Source of the DNA: Candidatus Gastranaerophilales bacterium
Lineage (GTDB): Bacteria > Cyanobacteriota > Vampirovibrionia > Gastranaerophilales > Gastranaerophilaceae
Reading direction: 5' to 3'
DNA: 64,000 nucleotides
NCBI GenBank assembly: GCA_944325555.1
Contig: CALVAN010000002.1
Span: forward strand, 62,001-126,000
Part shown: positions 8,633-16,151 of the stretch, piece after piece
Layout of the letters: every line of letters starts with the position of its first letter
Numbering within the stretch: position 1 is the stretch's first letter
Translations under genes and position numbers: made by a program
The notes under the pieces: model-generated
Told to the model about the DNA's origin: nothing
Seen by the model: only the letters and a program-made list of their open reading frames with translations
The model's database searches: none

Positions 8633-9826
8633 GTGACAATTGCAAACAAAAACATTTTAATCGGAATAACTGGCGGAATTGCCGCATATAAGATATGCGG
8701 GCTTATCCGCCTGTTTAAAAAAAACGGAGCAAATGTAAAGACAGTTGTCACAAAAAGTGCTCTCGAATTTGTAACATCGTTAACTCTGCAAACTTTATCG
8801 CAAGAGCAGGTTTATATTGAGCAGTTTGTGACGGAAGAAAGAAAACCCGAACATATTGCACTTTGCGACTGGGCTGACATTTTTGTAATAGCTCCCGCAA
8901 GCGCAAATACAATCGGAAAAATTGCTAACGGAATTTGCGACAATCTTCTTACCTCGCTTGCCTGTGCTTTTCAAAAGCAAATAATATTTGCTCCCGCAAT
9001 GAATACCGGCATGTGGAATAACAAAGCCGTACAAAAGAATATTCAAACACTTAAAAGCAGCGGAGCCGTTTTTGTTGAACCGGAAGAGGGCTTTCTTGCC
9101 TGCGGTACTGACGGAAAAGGCAGACTTGCTGACATCAATACAATTTATGAAAAGACTTGTGAATGCTTGCAAGACAAGCAATTTCTAAAAGGTAAGAAAA
9201 TTGTAATAACAGCCGGCGGCACAAAAGAAAACTTTGACCCCGTGAGATACATCGGCAATTACAGCTCGGGTAAAATGGGTACGGCCATTGCCGACAGAGC
9301 CTTTGAAGCAGGGGCTGAGGTCTGTCTTATAAAAACTTTTGAACTTGAGAGAGGCTACAAAACCATTGATGTACAAAGTGCTGCACAGATGTTTGAGGCA
9401 GTAAAAAAAGAGTTTGAAACTGCAGATATCCTTATTATGACGGCAGCCGTAGCTGATTACAGACCGGAACGAGCTGCGGATTTAAAGCTTAAAAAAGATT
9501 CTGCGGAAGAATTAGTATTAAAACTTGTAAAAAATCCTGATATTTTATCTGAAATGTGTAAAATAAAAAAAGCAGGGCAAATCGTAATCGGTTTTTGTGC
9601 GGAAAGCAACAATCTTATTGATTATGCTAAACAAAAAATCCAAAAGAAGAACTGTGATTATCTCATTGCCAACGATATTTCACGCAAAGATACGGGTTTT
9701 TCAAGCGATTATAACGAAGTTTTTATTCTGGATAGAAATTTAAGTGTAATAAAAATAGAAAAAGATACAAAATATAATATAGCCCTGAAAATATTGGAGA
9801 GTTTATGGCAAAAACCAGCGATATAA
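8633..9826 (+). CDS. coaBC: Phosphopantothenoylcysteine decarboxylase / phosphopantothenate-cysteine ligase
   Basis: This bifunctional coenzyme A enzyme joins cysteine to 4'-phosphopantothenate (CoaB) and then decarboxylates the product (CoaC). The N-terminal flavoprotein domain (about 1-180) shows GITGGIAAYKICGL, APASANTIGKIANG, the PAMN motif in FAPAMNTGMW, and the substrate clamp region EGFLACGTDGKGRL. The C-terminal CoaB domain (about 190-397) begins KKIVITAGGTKENFDPVR, contains SSGKMGTAIA, and has VKNPDIL downstream. The start is GTG with GGAG 6 nt before it. Its end overlaps the next gene by 22 nt, which suggests co-translation. Confidence 0.97.
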   Translation: MTIANKNILIGITGGIAAYKICGLIRLFKKNGANVKTVVTKSALEFVTSLTLQTLSQEQVYIEQFVTEERKPEHIALCDWADIFVIAPASANTIGKIANGICDNLLTSLACAFQKQIIFAPAMNTGMWNNKAVQKNIQTLKSSGAVFVEPEEGFLACGTDGKGRLADINTIYEKTCECLQDKQFLKGKKIVITAGGTKENFDPVRYIGNYSSGKMGTAIADRAFEAGAEVCLIKTFELERGYKTIDVQSAAQMFEAVKKEFETADILIMTAAVADYRPERAADLKLKKDSAEELVLKLVKNPDILSEMCKIKKAGQIVIGFCAESNNLIDYAKQKIQKKNCDYLIANDISRKDTGFSSDYNEVFILDRNLSVIKIEKDTKYNIALKILESLWQKPAI

Positions 9827-10551
9827 TAAAAATATTAGAGGATTATGCACCGCCAGAGCTTGCTGAAAGCTGGGATAACTCAGGCTGGCAGGTCTTTCTG
9901 GGTAACGATAATACAACAAAGGTTCTTGTTTGCCTTACCGTCACAAATGATGTTATAAATCAGGCGGTTGAGCTCGGGTGTAACTTAATAGTGTCACATC
10001 ATCCCGTTATTTTTAAGCCTATAAAAATACTTAAAGATGTAAAATTGATTAAGGCTGTGCAACGTGGGATACAGATTTATTCTCTGCACACAAACTGCGA
10101 TAAAACAAACAATGGTACAAGCGATATTCTGGCACAAAAGCTTAATTTGAAAAAAATAGCTGTGATGAATGATTTTGTCAGGGCAGGTTTTGCTCCGTAT
10201 GATATGTCTATAGAAGAGTTTATTTCATACGTAAAACTCGCCTGCAATGTTACAAAGATTAAGTTTGTTAATAACGGAAATAAATCCAGAGTAAAAACGG
10301 TTGCTGTATGTGCAGGTGCGGGTGCGGAATTTATTGATGATGTGGACAAGTATAATTTGGATGCCTATGTTACGGCGGACATAAAATATCACGATGCACT
10401 GGATTCCAGACGTACGGCGATTTTGGACATCGGACACTTTGATTCCGAAAAACCGTTTGTTGAAGAAATAAAATCTTTGCTGGAATCTCATAAGCACGAG
10501 AATATAGATGTAGTGCTTGCAAAAGAAAAACAAGCCTGGGAGTATGTTTAA
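9805..10551 (+). CDS. Nif3-family dinuclear metal-centre protein (DUF34)
   Basis: The Nif3/YqfO/YbgI family forms toroidal hexamers with a dinuclear metal site. Members have been linked to cyclohydrolase-like or stress roles, but the reaction is unsettled. Visible motifs are ESWDNSGWQV near 19-28, VSHHPVIFKP near 63-72 with the metal-binding His pair, LHTNCDKTNNGTSD near 94-107, and the C-terminal DIGHFDSEKP. The length of 248 aa matches the short form without the PII-like insert. It overlaps coaBC by 22 nt and the following secreted-protein gene by 8 nt, so the three are probably one transcript. Confidence 0.93.
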   Translation: MAKTSDIIKILEDYAPPELAESWDNSGWQVFLGNDNTTKVLVCLTVTNDVINQAVELGCNLIVSHHPVIFKPIKILKDVKLIKAVQRGIQIYSLHTNCDKTNNGTSDILAQKLNLKKIAVMNDFVRAGFAPYDMSIEEFISYVKLACNVTKIKFVNNGNKSRVKTVAVCAGAGAEFIDDVDKYNLDAYVTADIKYHDALDSRRTAILDIGHFDSEKPFVEEIKSLLESHKHENIDVVLAKEKQAWEYV

Positions 10552-11113
10552 AATAAAATATTTTATAATATTTATTTTTGTTTTTAATGTGTTTGCCTCG
10601 GCGGCAAATGCATACGAAACTGCATTGATTACTTATCCGGATTACAACAAAAATTGGAAACAGATATACAGGGCAAAACAGTATGATGAGGTCCTTTCGC
10701 AATGGATTCCGTCTTACGAGGACGATAAAAAATGGACGGAATCTGTTGTTTTTCACTCTTATAAATGGGCAAAAGGCAATTCGAGCTATCGATTTATGTC
10801 TAATCTTCTGGCGAACGTCTTAAACAGAAATTCAACAATGCGTACACAAATTCTAAAAGATCGTGCGGAGGATTCCATTGCCGTCTGGTGTGCGGACAAA
10901 AACAAAAATATGGAGGCTCAGTGTGAAATTTTAAGAGTTACAAAATCATACGAGGGGCTTGTTTCCATACACTATATAAACAAAAATCCAAAAGCCTTTA
11001 TGGAATACCAAAAGGATAACTGGCTTCCTATTATTCAAAACGTACGTATTTATTACAGCTATTTCCGCTGGGATAGGGTTAACGGAAAAGAAACCTCTAT
11101 TCAATTACAATAA
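10544..11113 (+). CDS. Secreted protein of unknown function (189 aa)
   Basis: I do not recognise the mature domain. The N-terminus is a clear signal peptide: basic MFKIK, hydrophobic core YFIIFIFVFNVFASA, and a likely AxA-type cleavage after SAANA near residue 22. The mature part is rich in Trp, Tyr and Lys and probably mostly helical, with two Cys near 113 and 123 that could form a disulfide in the periplasm. I chose the ATG at 10544 because it places the signal peptide at the extreme N-terminus and overlaps the Nif3 stop by 8 nt, a coupling arrangement. A longer TTG start at 10517 would add nine charged residues before the signal. Confidence 0.78.
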   Translation: MFKIKYFIIFIFVFNVFASAANAYETALITYPDYNKNWKQIYRAKQYDEVLSQWIPSYEDDKKWTESVVFHSYKWAKGNSSYRFMSNLLANVLNRNSTMRTQILKDRAEDSIAVWCADKNKNMEAQCEILRVTKSYEGLVSIHYINKNPKAFMEYQKDNWLPIIQNVRIYYSYFRWDRVNGKETSIQLQ

Positions 11114-11297
11114 TCTGTCTGAGTGGGACCTCGCTTGTAGGAGTGGTACACGGAGTGCGAGTGGCGCCGAGTCTAGCATCTTACGGAAGTGACCCCATGC
11201 ACTTGTTGCGGGTACCCTTGTTGTATAGCCAATATTGTACTTGTTTATTGTACCCGTTCAATAAGTTGTCGGGGTCAGTTGACTATATGAAATAATT
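11114..11297. other. GC-rich structured spacer between convergent genes
   Basis: The 184-nt gap between two convergent genes is markedly richer in G+C than its surroundings. Its left part forms a hairpin with CTCGC (11130-11134) pairing with GCGAG (11157-11161) and an inner TGTA/TACA stem. Its right part is the long inverted repeat described in the next entry. It encodes no plausible protein. It may be a structured RNA or the remains of a small mobile element. I compared it from memory with 6S, SRP, RNase P and tmRNA hallmarks and saw none. Orientation is unknown. Confidence 0.5.
11190..11277. repeat. 88-bp inverted-repeat element, MITE-like or long RNA hairpin
   Basis: The ends are TGACCCC (11190-11196) and GGGGTCA (11271-11277). 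Inside these, ACTTGTTG (11201-11208) pairs with CAATAAGT (11259-11266), and CGGGTAC (11209-11215) pairs exactly with GTACCCG (11250-11256). This totals 22 pairs, interrupted by a 4x4 internal loop and a 2-nt bulge, with a 34-nt apical loop. The ends resemble terminal inverted repeats of an insertion-sequence derivative, but no clear target-site duplication is visible. The same fold would also make a rod-like RNA. Confidence 0.6.
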
Positions 11298-11987
11298 TTA
11301 TTTTGATGATATATTTCCGTAATCCGGACGTGTAAAGGTGTGTAATCTGTGCAACGGCCAGAAGATAAATATGGCTTTACCGATAAATCTTTCTTTTGGT
11401 AAAAAGCCCCAGAATCTTGAATCCTGCGAGTTGCCTCTGTTATCGCCCATCATAAAGTAATTTCCGTCGGGGATTTGCATTGGCCCGCAGAACATTTCGT
11501 TAGAGCAGGGTATGTAATCGTCAGGGCTCATAATATAAGGCTCGTTTAGCGGTTTGTCGTTTATGTAAACCTTAAATGTTCCGTCAGGAAATTCTTTTAC
11601 CTCGAGTTTGTCCCCCGGAACGCCCACAACTCTTTTTATATAAGCAATATCTTTGCAGAAAAATCCCGTTAATCTTGCCATAATTGACAGAGGATCCGTT
11701 TTGATTTCCTCTTCCGGCGGATAAAACACCATTATATCCCCTCTTTTGGGTTCAGCATAAAAACGGGAAAATCTCTCAACAAAAATTCTGTCACCCTCTA
11801 TTAAGGTCGGGCGCATAGAAGCTGACGGAATCCAGCGGATTTCGCCGATAAAAAATCTTATTATAATAACCATTACCAGCACAAAAACAACGGTTTCGAT
11901 TAACTCCTGCAAACCGGCAATAAATTTTTCTTTGGGTGTTTGCGGTTTTTCTTCTGTTTGAATTTCGTTTAATTCTTCTCTATCCAT
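11298..11987 (-). CDS. lepB: Signal peptidase I
   Basis: A membrane-anchored serine protease that removes signal peptides from exported proteins. One hydrophobic anchor spans about residues 31-48. The catalytic Ser57 lies in IPSASMRPTL and the general base Lys118 in YIKRVVGVPGD. Box D/E is GDNRGNSQDSRFWGF near 180-195. The length of 229 aa with a single N-terminal anchor resembles Gram-positive and cyanobacterial forms more than two-pass E. coli LepB. The start overlaps the end of the upstream prenyl synthase gene by 8 nt, so the two are probably co-translated. Several secreted proteins in this window would be its substrates. Confidence 0.95.
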   Translation of the reverse strand: MDREELNEIQTEEKPQTPKEKFIAGLQELIETVVFVLVMVIIIRFFIGEIRWIPSASMRPTLIEGDRIFVERFSRFYAEPKRGDIMVFYPPEEEIKTDPLSIMARLTGFFCKDIAYIKRVVGVPGDKLEVKEFPDGTFKVYINDKPLNEPYIMSPDDYIPCSNEMFCGPMQIPDGNYFMMGDNRGNSQDSRFWGFLPKERFIGKAIFIFWPLHRLHTFTRPDYGNISSK

Positions 11988-12939
11988 TGTTTTCTATACC
12001 TGCCGTTAAATTGCAAAGGCTGATGATTGCTCTTTTATATTGATTATCCTCAAGAAATGATATATTTTCAATAGCCTTGTTTATATAATGTTTTGCCAGC
12101 TCTTGTGATTTTTTTATTGCGTCGGAGTTTTTTATCTGTTTTGAGAGCATTCCGGTATTTTGGATTTTGGATAAATCTCCGCCGTATTTTTCATGTACGT
12201 AAAAAATAAACGGAGCGCTGTAATCACCGTTTTTGATATCTTCTTCCAATCTTTGTGAATCGTTAAAATTGTTGATATCATTTATTATTTGGAATGCTGT
12301 CCCGAAATTAAGAGCAAAATGTTTAATGTCTTCAAGGTGCACTGGTTTTTGATTTTTATGCAAATACACAGAAGTTATACCCGCTTCAAACAGCCTTGCA
12401 GTTTTATCTTTAGATTTTTCAATATATTTGTCCATTGTTAAAAGTTTGTATCGGCTGAAATATTGATTTAGTTCTCCGTTGATAAGTTTTGAAACGGCAT
12501 CGGAGTGGAGCTTTCTTATATCTGATTCTTCTATATCAAAGAGAAGCTCAAGCACCTTTGCTATCAAAAAATCTCCGGCTAAAACGGCAAGTTTGTTGTC
12601 GTAGTCAAAGTTTAAGGTCGCTTTTCCTCGTCTTAAAAGAGAACAGTCAATTATGTCGTCATGGATGAGAGTGGCATTATGTAACAATTCATTCGCCAGT
12701 GCTATTTTTGTGACAAAATTAACCTCATTTTTCCCCAGTGCTTTGGCAAACAGAAAAATTAACGCCGGACGTATTCTTTTGCCCCTGTTGCCTAAAAAAT
12801 CTCTGACAATCGGAATAATCGGAGTCTCTTTTTTCTGTCCGTCAAAACACTCTGTTATTGAGTGCTCCAAATTATCAAAATCGGACGTTATTACACTCAA
12901 AATCTCCGTATATTTCTTGTTTAATTCCGAATTTGTCAA
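11980..12939 (-). CDS. Polyprenyl synthetase-family protein with a degenerate second Asp motif
   Basis: The all-alpha trans-isoprenyl diphosphate synthase fold is evident: GKRIRPALIF near 53-62, the first Asp-rich motif D94-D-I-I-D98 followed by RRGKATLN, and FQIIND at the expected position of the second motif. However, the second motif reads N220-D-I-N-N224 instead of DDxxD, and the usual lysine-rich region after it is replaced by NGDYSAPFIF. Chain elongation of IPP onto allylic diphosphates is therefore uncertain. It may be a regulatory subunit of a heteromeric synthase or an altered enzyme. The start is TTG with GGAG 9 nt upstream. It precedes lepB with an 8-nt overlap. Confidence 0.85.
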   Translation of the reverse strand: MTNSELNKKYTEILSVITSDFDNLEHSITECFDGQKKETPIIPIVRDFLGNRGKRIRPALIFLFAKALGKNEVNFVTKIALANELLHNATLIHDDIIDCSLLRRGKATLNFDYDNKLAVLAGDFLIAKVLELLFDIEESDIRKLHSDAVSKLINGELNQYFSRYKLLTMDKYIEKSKDKTARLFEAGITSVYLHKNQKPVHLEDIKHFALNFGTAFQIINDINNFNDSQRLEEDIKNGDYSAPFIFYVHEKYGGDLSKIQNTGMLSKQIKNSDAIKKSQELAKHYINKAIENISFLEDNQYKRAIISLCNLTAGIENNG

Positions 12940-13261
12940 GTCGTTCTTCTCCGCACAAAATTATAGCAAAAAAACTAGGCTGCTGCATTTAGTCCGCTAA
13001 CTATTTTTTTCAAAAATCTTTATGACCTTTTTTTACATTACAAAATGTTAATTCGTATTTGTAAGCATAAATTCCTTTAGGATAAGTGTTTTTCATAAAA
13101 ATATAAAATTTTATCAAGCTTAATTAAAAGTTTTATTAAAGATTTTTGCCAAGTTGTCGATAAACGCAAAGTGAGCTTTCCTGATATTAAGAAAAACAGA
13201 TTGAATATAGGGAGTTCTTTTATATGGGTAGATAAAATAAACATGAAAGGATTTTTTGATT
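12940..13261. other. AT-rich spacer between divergent genes (322 nt)
   Basis: This gap should hold the promoters of the leftward prenyl synthase-lepB pair and the rightward M48 protease. It is very AT-rich with several A and T runs. I see no clear consensus -35/-10 pair, no strong hairpin and no credible small gene. The right edge carries GAAAGGA, the ribosome binding site of the protease gene. Confidence 0.5.
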
Positions 13262-14122
13262 ATGAAGTTTAAGAAGAAAGTATTTGTTTGTGCACTTGCT
13301 GTTTCTGCTTGTTTGATATGTACAAATATTACCGCAAATGCGCAGGTACCAGTCAGCGGAACAATTCCGACAGTAGAACAGACACCTGCTGTTGAAGGTT
13401 CTGTAACCAAAACAGGAACTGCAATAAATTATTCAACTTTATCCGTAGCGGAAATGAATGCACTTGTTAATAAAATAGGCAATAAGATTCTTACAGCCAA
13501 TTCCGTTGAAACAAAAGTTAATTTTGTATTAATTAATGAGGATGTACAAAACGCTTATACTGATGCTTCAGATACGGTTGCTGTATATTCAGGGTTAATT
13601 AAATACTGTGAAAACGAAGACGAACTTGCATTTGTTATCGGTCATGAAATAGGGCATGCTGTTGCAAATCATATTATAAAAGGGGTTGTAAGAGATACTG
13701 CAGCAGAAATTGGTGCAAATGTAGGTAAAAAAGCAGCAAGCAATGCTCTTACCCGTTCGGGTTTTGCCGGCAAATTTGCTTCATATACCGGTGTTGATAT
13801 AACAAGCGTAGCTTCAACAGGTATCGATTATACAAAAGCTGCAGGTACAAGCAAGATGGATAGAGGACAGGAAAACGATGCCGATGAACTCGGTCTTGAT
13901 TATCTTGTAAAAGCAGGTTACAACCCTCTTGCCGGTATATCGATAATGTATAAAATCGGAGCAAATTATTCCGATTTCTGGTCGGATCATCCATCTACCG
14001 ACAAGAGAATCGTTTCCATGTACAATTACGTACAGGACAAACATCCTCAATTTGTTGAACAGGGCTTCAGCACTTCTGCTTATAAAGAAGCGTTATCAAA
14101 ATATATTAATAATCCTTATTAA
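13262..14122 (+). CDS. Secreted M48-family zinc metalloprotease
   Basis: A zinc endopeptidase-like protein related to the BepA/LoiP group that handles envelope protein quality. A signal peptide covers about residues 1-27 (basic MKFKKK, hydrophobic core, ending TANA), so it acts in the periplasm or outer membrane. The zinc motif H128-E-I-G-H132 is followed by the third ligand Glu204 in RGQENDADELG, the M48 signature. The C-terminus includes a DHPSTDKR motif, typical of the family (H near 244). At 286 aa it lacks the TPR tail of full BepA. I chose the ATG at 13262; an in-frame TTG 6 nt upstream sits closer to the GAAAGGA site and is possible. A strong terminator follows. Confidence 0.92.
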   Translation: MKFKKKVFVCALAVSACLICTNITANAQVPVSGTIPTVEQTPAVEGSVTKTGTAINYSTLSVAEMNALVNKIGNKILTANSVETKVNFVLINEDVQNAYTDASDTVAVYSGLIKYCENEDELAFVIGHEIGHAVANHIIKGVVRDTAAEIGANVGKKAASNALTRSGFAGKFASYTGVDITSVASTGIDYTKAAGTSKMDRGQENDADELGLDYLVKAGYNPLAGISIMYKIGANYSDFWSDHPSTDKRIVSMYNYVQDKHPQFVEQGFSTSAYKEALSKYINNPY

Positions 14123-14129
14123 TAAAAAA

Positions 14130-14158
14130 AGCGGTCGATTTGTTCGACCGCTTTTTTT
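14130..14158. terminator. Bidirectional intrinsic terminator between the M48 protease and flagellin
   Basis: AGCGGTCGA and TCGACCGCT pair in a 9-bp stem around TTTGT. A run of T follows on the plus strand, and a run of A precedes it, which becomes a U-run on the minus strand. It can therefore stop both convergent transcripts. Confidence 0.92.
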
Positions 14159-14165
14159 ATGAGAG

Positions 14166-14194
14166 ACGGCGAATGTATAAAATACATTCGCCGT
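14166..14194. repeat. Second perfect hairpin downstream of the flagellin gene
   Basis: ACGGCGAATGTAT (14166-14178) and its exact complement (14182-14194) form a 13-bp stem with loop AAA. No U-run follows on either strand, so it is more likely an mRNA-stabilising 3' structure for the flagellin transcript or a transcriptional barrier than a classic terminator. Confidence 0.75.
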
Positions 14195-14249
14195 TAAGAG
14201 AGACATTTTGTGTCTTTTTAATGGATAATTTGATAATTTAAAAACGTTA

Positions 14250-15188
14250 TTATGCACCTTGTAATAATTGCATTGCAATTGCAGGAATCTGGTTTGCTTG
14301 AGCTAACATTGTTGCTGATGTTTGCTGTAATACCTGATATTTAACCATATTTGCACTTTCTTCCGCCATATCAACGTCCATAATTTGAGATTTAGAACGT
14401 TCGTAGTTTTCGTTCATTGTAGTCAGGTTGTCAGCTGCGGATTGAAGTCTGTTCTGGTAAGCACCTAAAGTAGATCTGTTTTGGGATATTTTATCAATAG
14501 CTGCGTCCAGTTTGTCGATATAAGCTCTGATAGCTTCGTTAGTCCAGTTATCACCGTTAACTTTTGGAGGATTAGCAGGGTCATAGCCGCCGCCTTGTTC
14601 AAGGTAATCTTCACCTAAATCGCCGCTGTTGGCTTCATCCATGCTTACGATATCAAGTGCAATACCAAGTGCTGTACAAAGCATATTAGTCATTGCTGAG
14701 GTAATATCAATAGTGTTGTTTGCCGCATCGGAGCCTGCACCTGCTTGTAAGATAACTTCAGGGTTAGAACCGTTAGTTAACTCCATTCCGTTGAACACAG
14801 TTGAATTTGCAATAACATCGATATTTTCAAGTCTTTCTTTAATTTCATTCATCAATGTTTGTTTTTGATCCGGAGAATAGATGCCGTTTGCTGCCTGAAC
14901 ACATAATTCACGGATTCTCTGTAAATCTTCAGTTACACCTGTCATACCGCCTTCTGTGATGTACATCATGTTCAAGCCGTCTTCAATGTTAAGCATTGCT
15001 CTTTTGTTGCCTCTGATTTGTGTGTCCAAACCCTGTGCAACACAAAGACCTGCAGCGTCATCACCGGAGTGGTTAACTCTGTATCCTGTGGATAACCTTT
15101 CGATTGCTGTTTGTAAAGTACTTGTAGCCCCGTTCAAACATCTTTGTGCAATCATAGAGTTAATGTTTGTGTTAATAAATAAAGCCAT
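14250..15188 (-). CDS. Flagellin, cysteine-containing
   Basis: The subunit of the flagellar filament. The conserved N-terminal D0/D1 domain (about 1-140) starts MALFINTNINSMIAQRCLNG and contains ERLSTGYRVNHSGDDAAGL. The conserved C-terminal D1/D0 domain (about 220-312) contains RSTLGAYQNRLQSAADNL and ends QQTSATMLAQANQ...LLQGA. The variable middle is short, so the whole is only 312 aa. Residues 89-96 (LQRIRELC) match the TLR5-recognised segment of proteobacterial flagellins. Cysteines at 17, 49, 96 and 171 are unusual because most flagellins have none. No other flagellar gene is in the window. A sigma-28-like promoter precedes it; the ribosome site is a weak GAGAG-type purine stretch. Confidence 0.95.
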   Translation of the reverse strand: MALFINTNINSMIAQRCLNGATSTLQTAIERLSTGYRVNHSGDDAAGLCVAQGLDTQIRGNKRAMLNIEDGLNMMYITEGGMTGVTEDLQRIRELCVQAANGIYSPDQKQTLMNEIKERLENIDVIANSTVFNGMELTNGSNPEVILQAGAGSDAANNTIDITSAMTNMLCTALGIALDIVSMDEANSGDLGEDYLEQGGGYDPANPPKVNGDNWTNEAIRAYIDKLDAAIDKISQNRSTLGAYQNRLQSAADNLTTMNENYERSKSQIMDVDMAEESANMVKYQVLQQTSATMLAQANQIPAIAMQLLQGA

Positions 15189-15252
15189 TTTTGTCTCTCT
15201 TTCTCTCTTTTTTTGCTTTTTTCTCTTTATTGCATTATTGTGAACACTTCTT

Positions 15253-15280
15253 ATATCGAACGATTGTGTTTTATACTTTA
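15253..15280 (-). promoter_or_regulatory. Sigma-28 (FliA/SigD)-like promoter for flagellin
   Basis: On the minus strand, TAAA (15277-15280) is followed after 16 nt by TTCGATAT (15253-15260). This closely matches the flagellar consensus TAAA-N15/16-GCCGATAT. Transcription would begin near 15245 and give a leader of about 57 nt before the flagellin ATG. Confidence 0.65.
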
Positions 15281-15350
15281 GTATGATTTTTGTGTGAAAT
15301 TTCTCTAAAATGTACTGTAAACAGTTGTCGTAAAAAGATTTTAGCGGTAT

Positions 15351-15364
15351 TATACTTTAGTATA
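15351..15364. repeat. Inverted repeat TATACTTTAGTATA, second copy near 15272
   Basis: TATACT and AGTATA flank TT here, and a 13/14 copy lies at 15272-15285, overlapping the -35 element of the flagellin promoter. The spacing of 79 nt between two dyads in one divergent intergenic region suggests binding sites for a shared regulator. The copy here also provides a TATAAT (15361-15366) that could be the -10 box of rsmE on the plus strand. Confidence 0.45.
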
Positions 15365-15407
15365 ATAAATCCTCCGTACGGTGTAGAAAAAATACGAAAG
15401 GGCTTGT

Positions 15408-16151
15408 ATGCCGCACTTTTTTATAACAACAAAGGACATAAACAGCGATAAAATAGTTATTTCAGACAAGGAAAATTTTCATCACATTGCAAAAGTTCTC
15501 AGAGCTAAAGCCGGTGAAACTCTTCTGCTGATTGATGAAAACCAAACACAATATAAAGTTATAATAGAAAAAATTGATTCTAAATGTATTACAACTAAAG
15601 TTGCAGAAATATCAAAATCGGACCACGTGCTGAATTTAAATCTGTACCTTGCACAAAGTGTACTAAAAACTGATGCACAAAATCTTGTTATACAAAAAGC
15701 TACCGAACTCGGGGTAAAAGGCATCATTCCTTTTGTAAGCGACAACTCGGTTATAAAAGCTGCTGTAGCAGATTCTAAAATAGACAAATGGCAAAAAATA
15801 GCCAATGAAGCGGTAAAACAATGCGAAAGAAGTGATTTCCCCGTTGTCGAAAAACGTTCCTCTTTGCAAGAAATTTTGAACAATCACGATTATGATATAA
15901 AAATTGCCTGTGTAGAAAGATGTACGGATGGATCCTTAAAATCCTGTCTCAAAAAAATTAAAGATTACAAAGATAAAAAAATTATTGTTATAATAGGACC
16001 CGAAGGCGGATTTTCCGCCAGTGAACTCAAGCTGTTAAATGAAACAAAAGATGTTTTTAAAACCAGTCTTGGAAAACTTATTCTGAGAGCAGAAACTGCA
16101 GTTATTGCAGCTTTAGCAGGGATTATTTATGAACTGGAACAGGATGATTGA
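15408..16151 (+). CDS. rsmE: 16S rRNA m3U1498 methyltransferase RsmE
   Basis: RsmE uses S-adenosylmethionine to methylate U1498 of 16S rRNA at N3. The protein has an N-terminal PUA-like domain (about 1-70, with HHIAKVLRAKAGE) and a C-terminal SPOUT methyltransferase domain with the knot. Visible SAM-site elements are IVIIGPEGGFSASEL near 195-209 and LGKLILRAETA near 222-232. The length of 247 aa is typical. GAAAGGG lies about 7 nt before the ATG. The 3' end overlaps the following nucleotidyltransferase gene by 23 nt, pairing two RNA-maturation genes. Confidence 0.95.
   Translation: MPHFFITTKDINSDKIVISDKENFHHIAKVLRAKAGETLLLIDENQTQYKVIIEKIDSKCITTKVAEISKSDHVLNLNLYLAQSVLKTDAQNLVIQKATELGVKGIIPFVSDNSVIKAAVADSKIDKWQKIANEAVKQCERSDFPVVEKRSSLQEILNNHDYDIKIACVERCTDGSLKSCLKKIKDYKDKKIIVIIGPEGGFSASELKLLNETKDVFKTSLGKLILRAETAVIAALAGIIYELEQDD

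Noticed and set aside
11114-11297. 6S RNA, SRP RNA, RNase P RNA or tmRNA at this structured spacer
   Set aside because: Length is suitable for 6S, but I could not form the 6S central bubble, and the SRP (GGAAGCA), RNase P and tmRNA consensus segments are absent. Kept only as an unidentified structured element.
15080-15100. TGTGGATAA, an exact DnaA box, inside the flagellin gene
   Set aside because: A single box within a conserved coding stretch (LSTGYR) with no AT-rich unwinding element or neighbouring boxes. Most likely coincidence.
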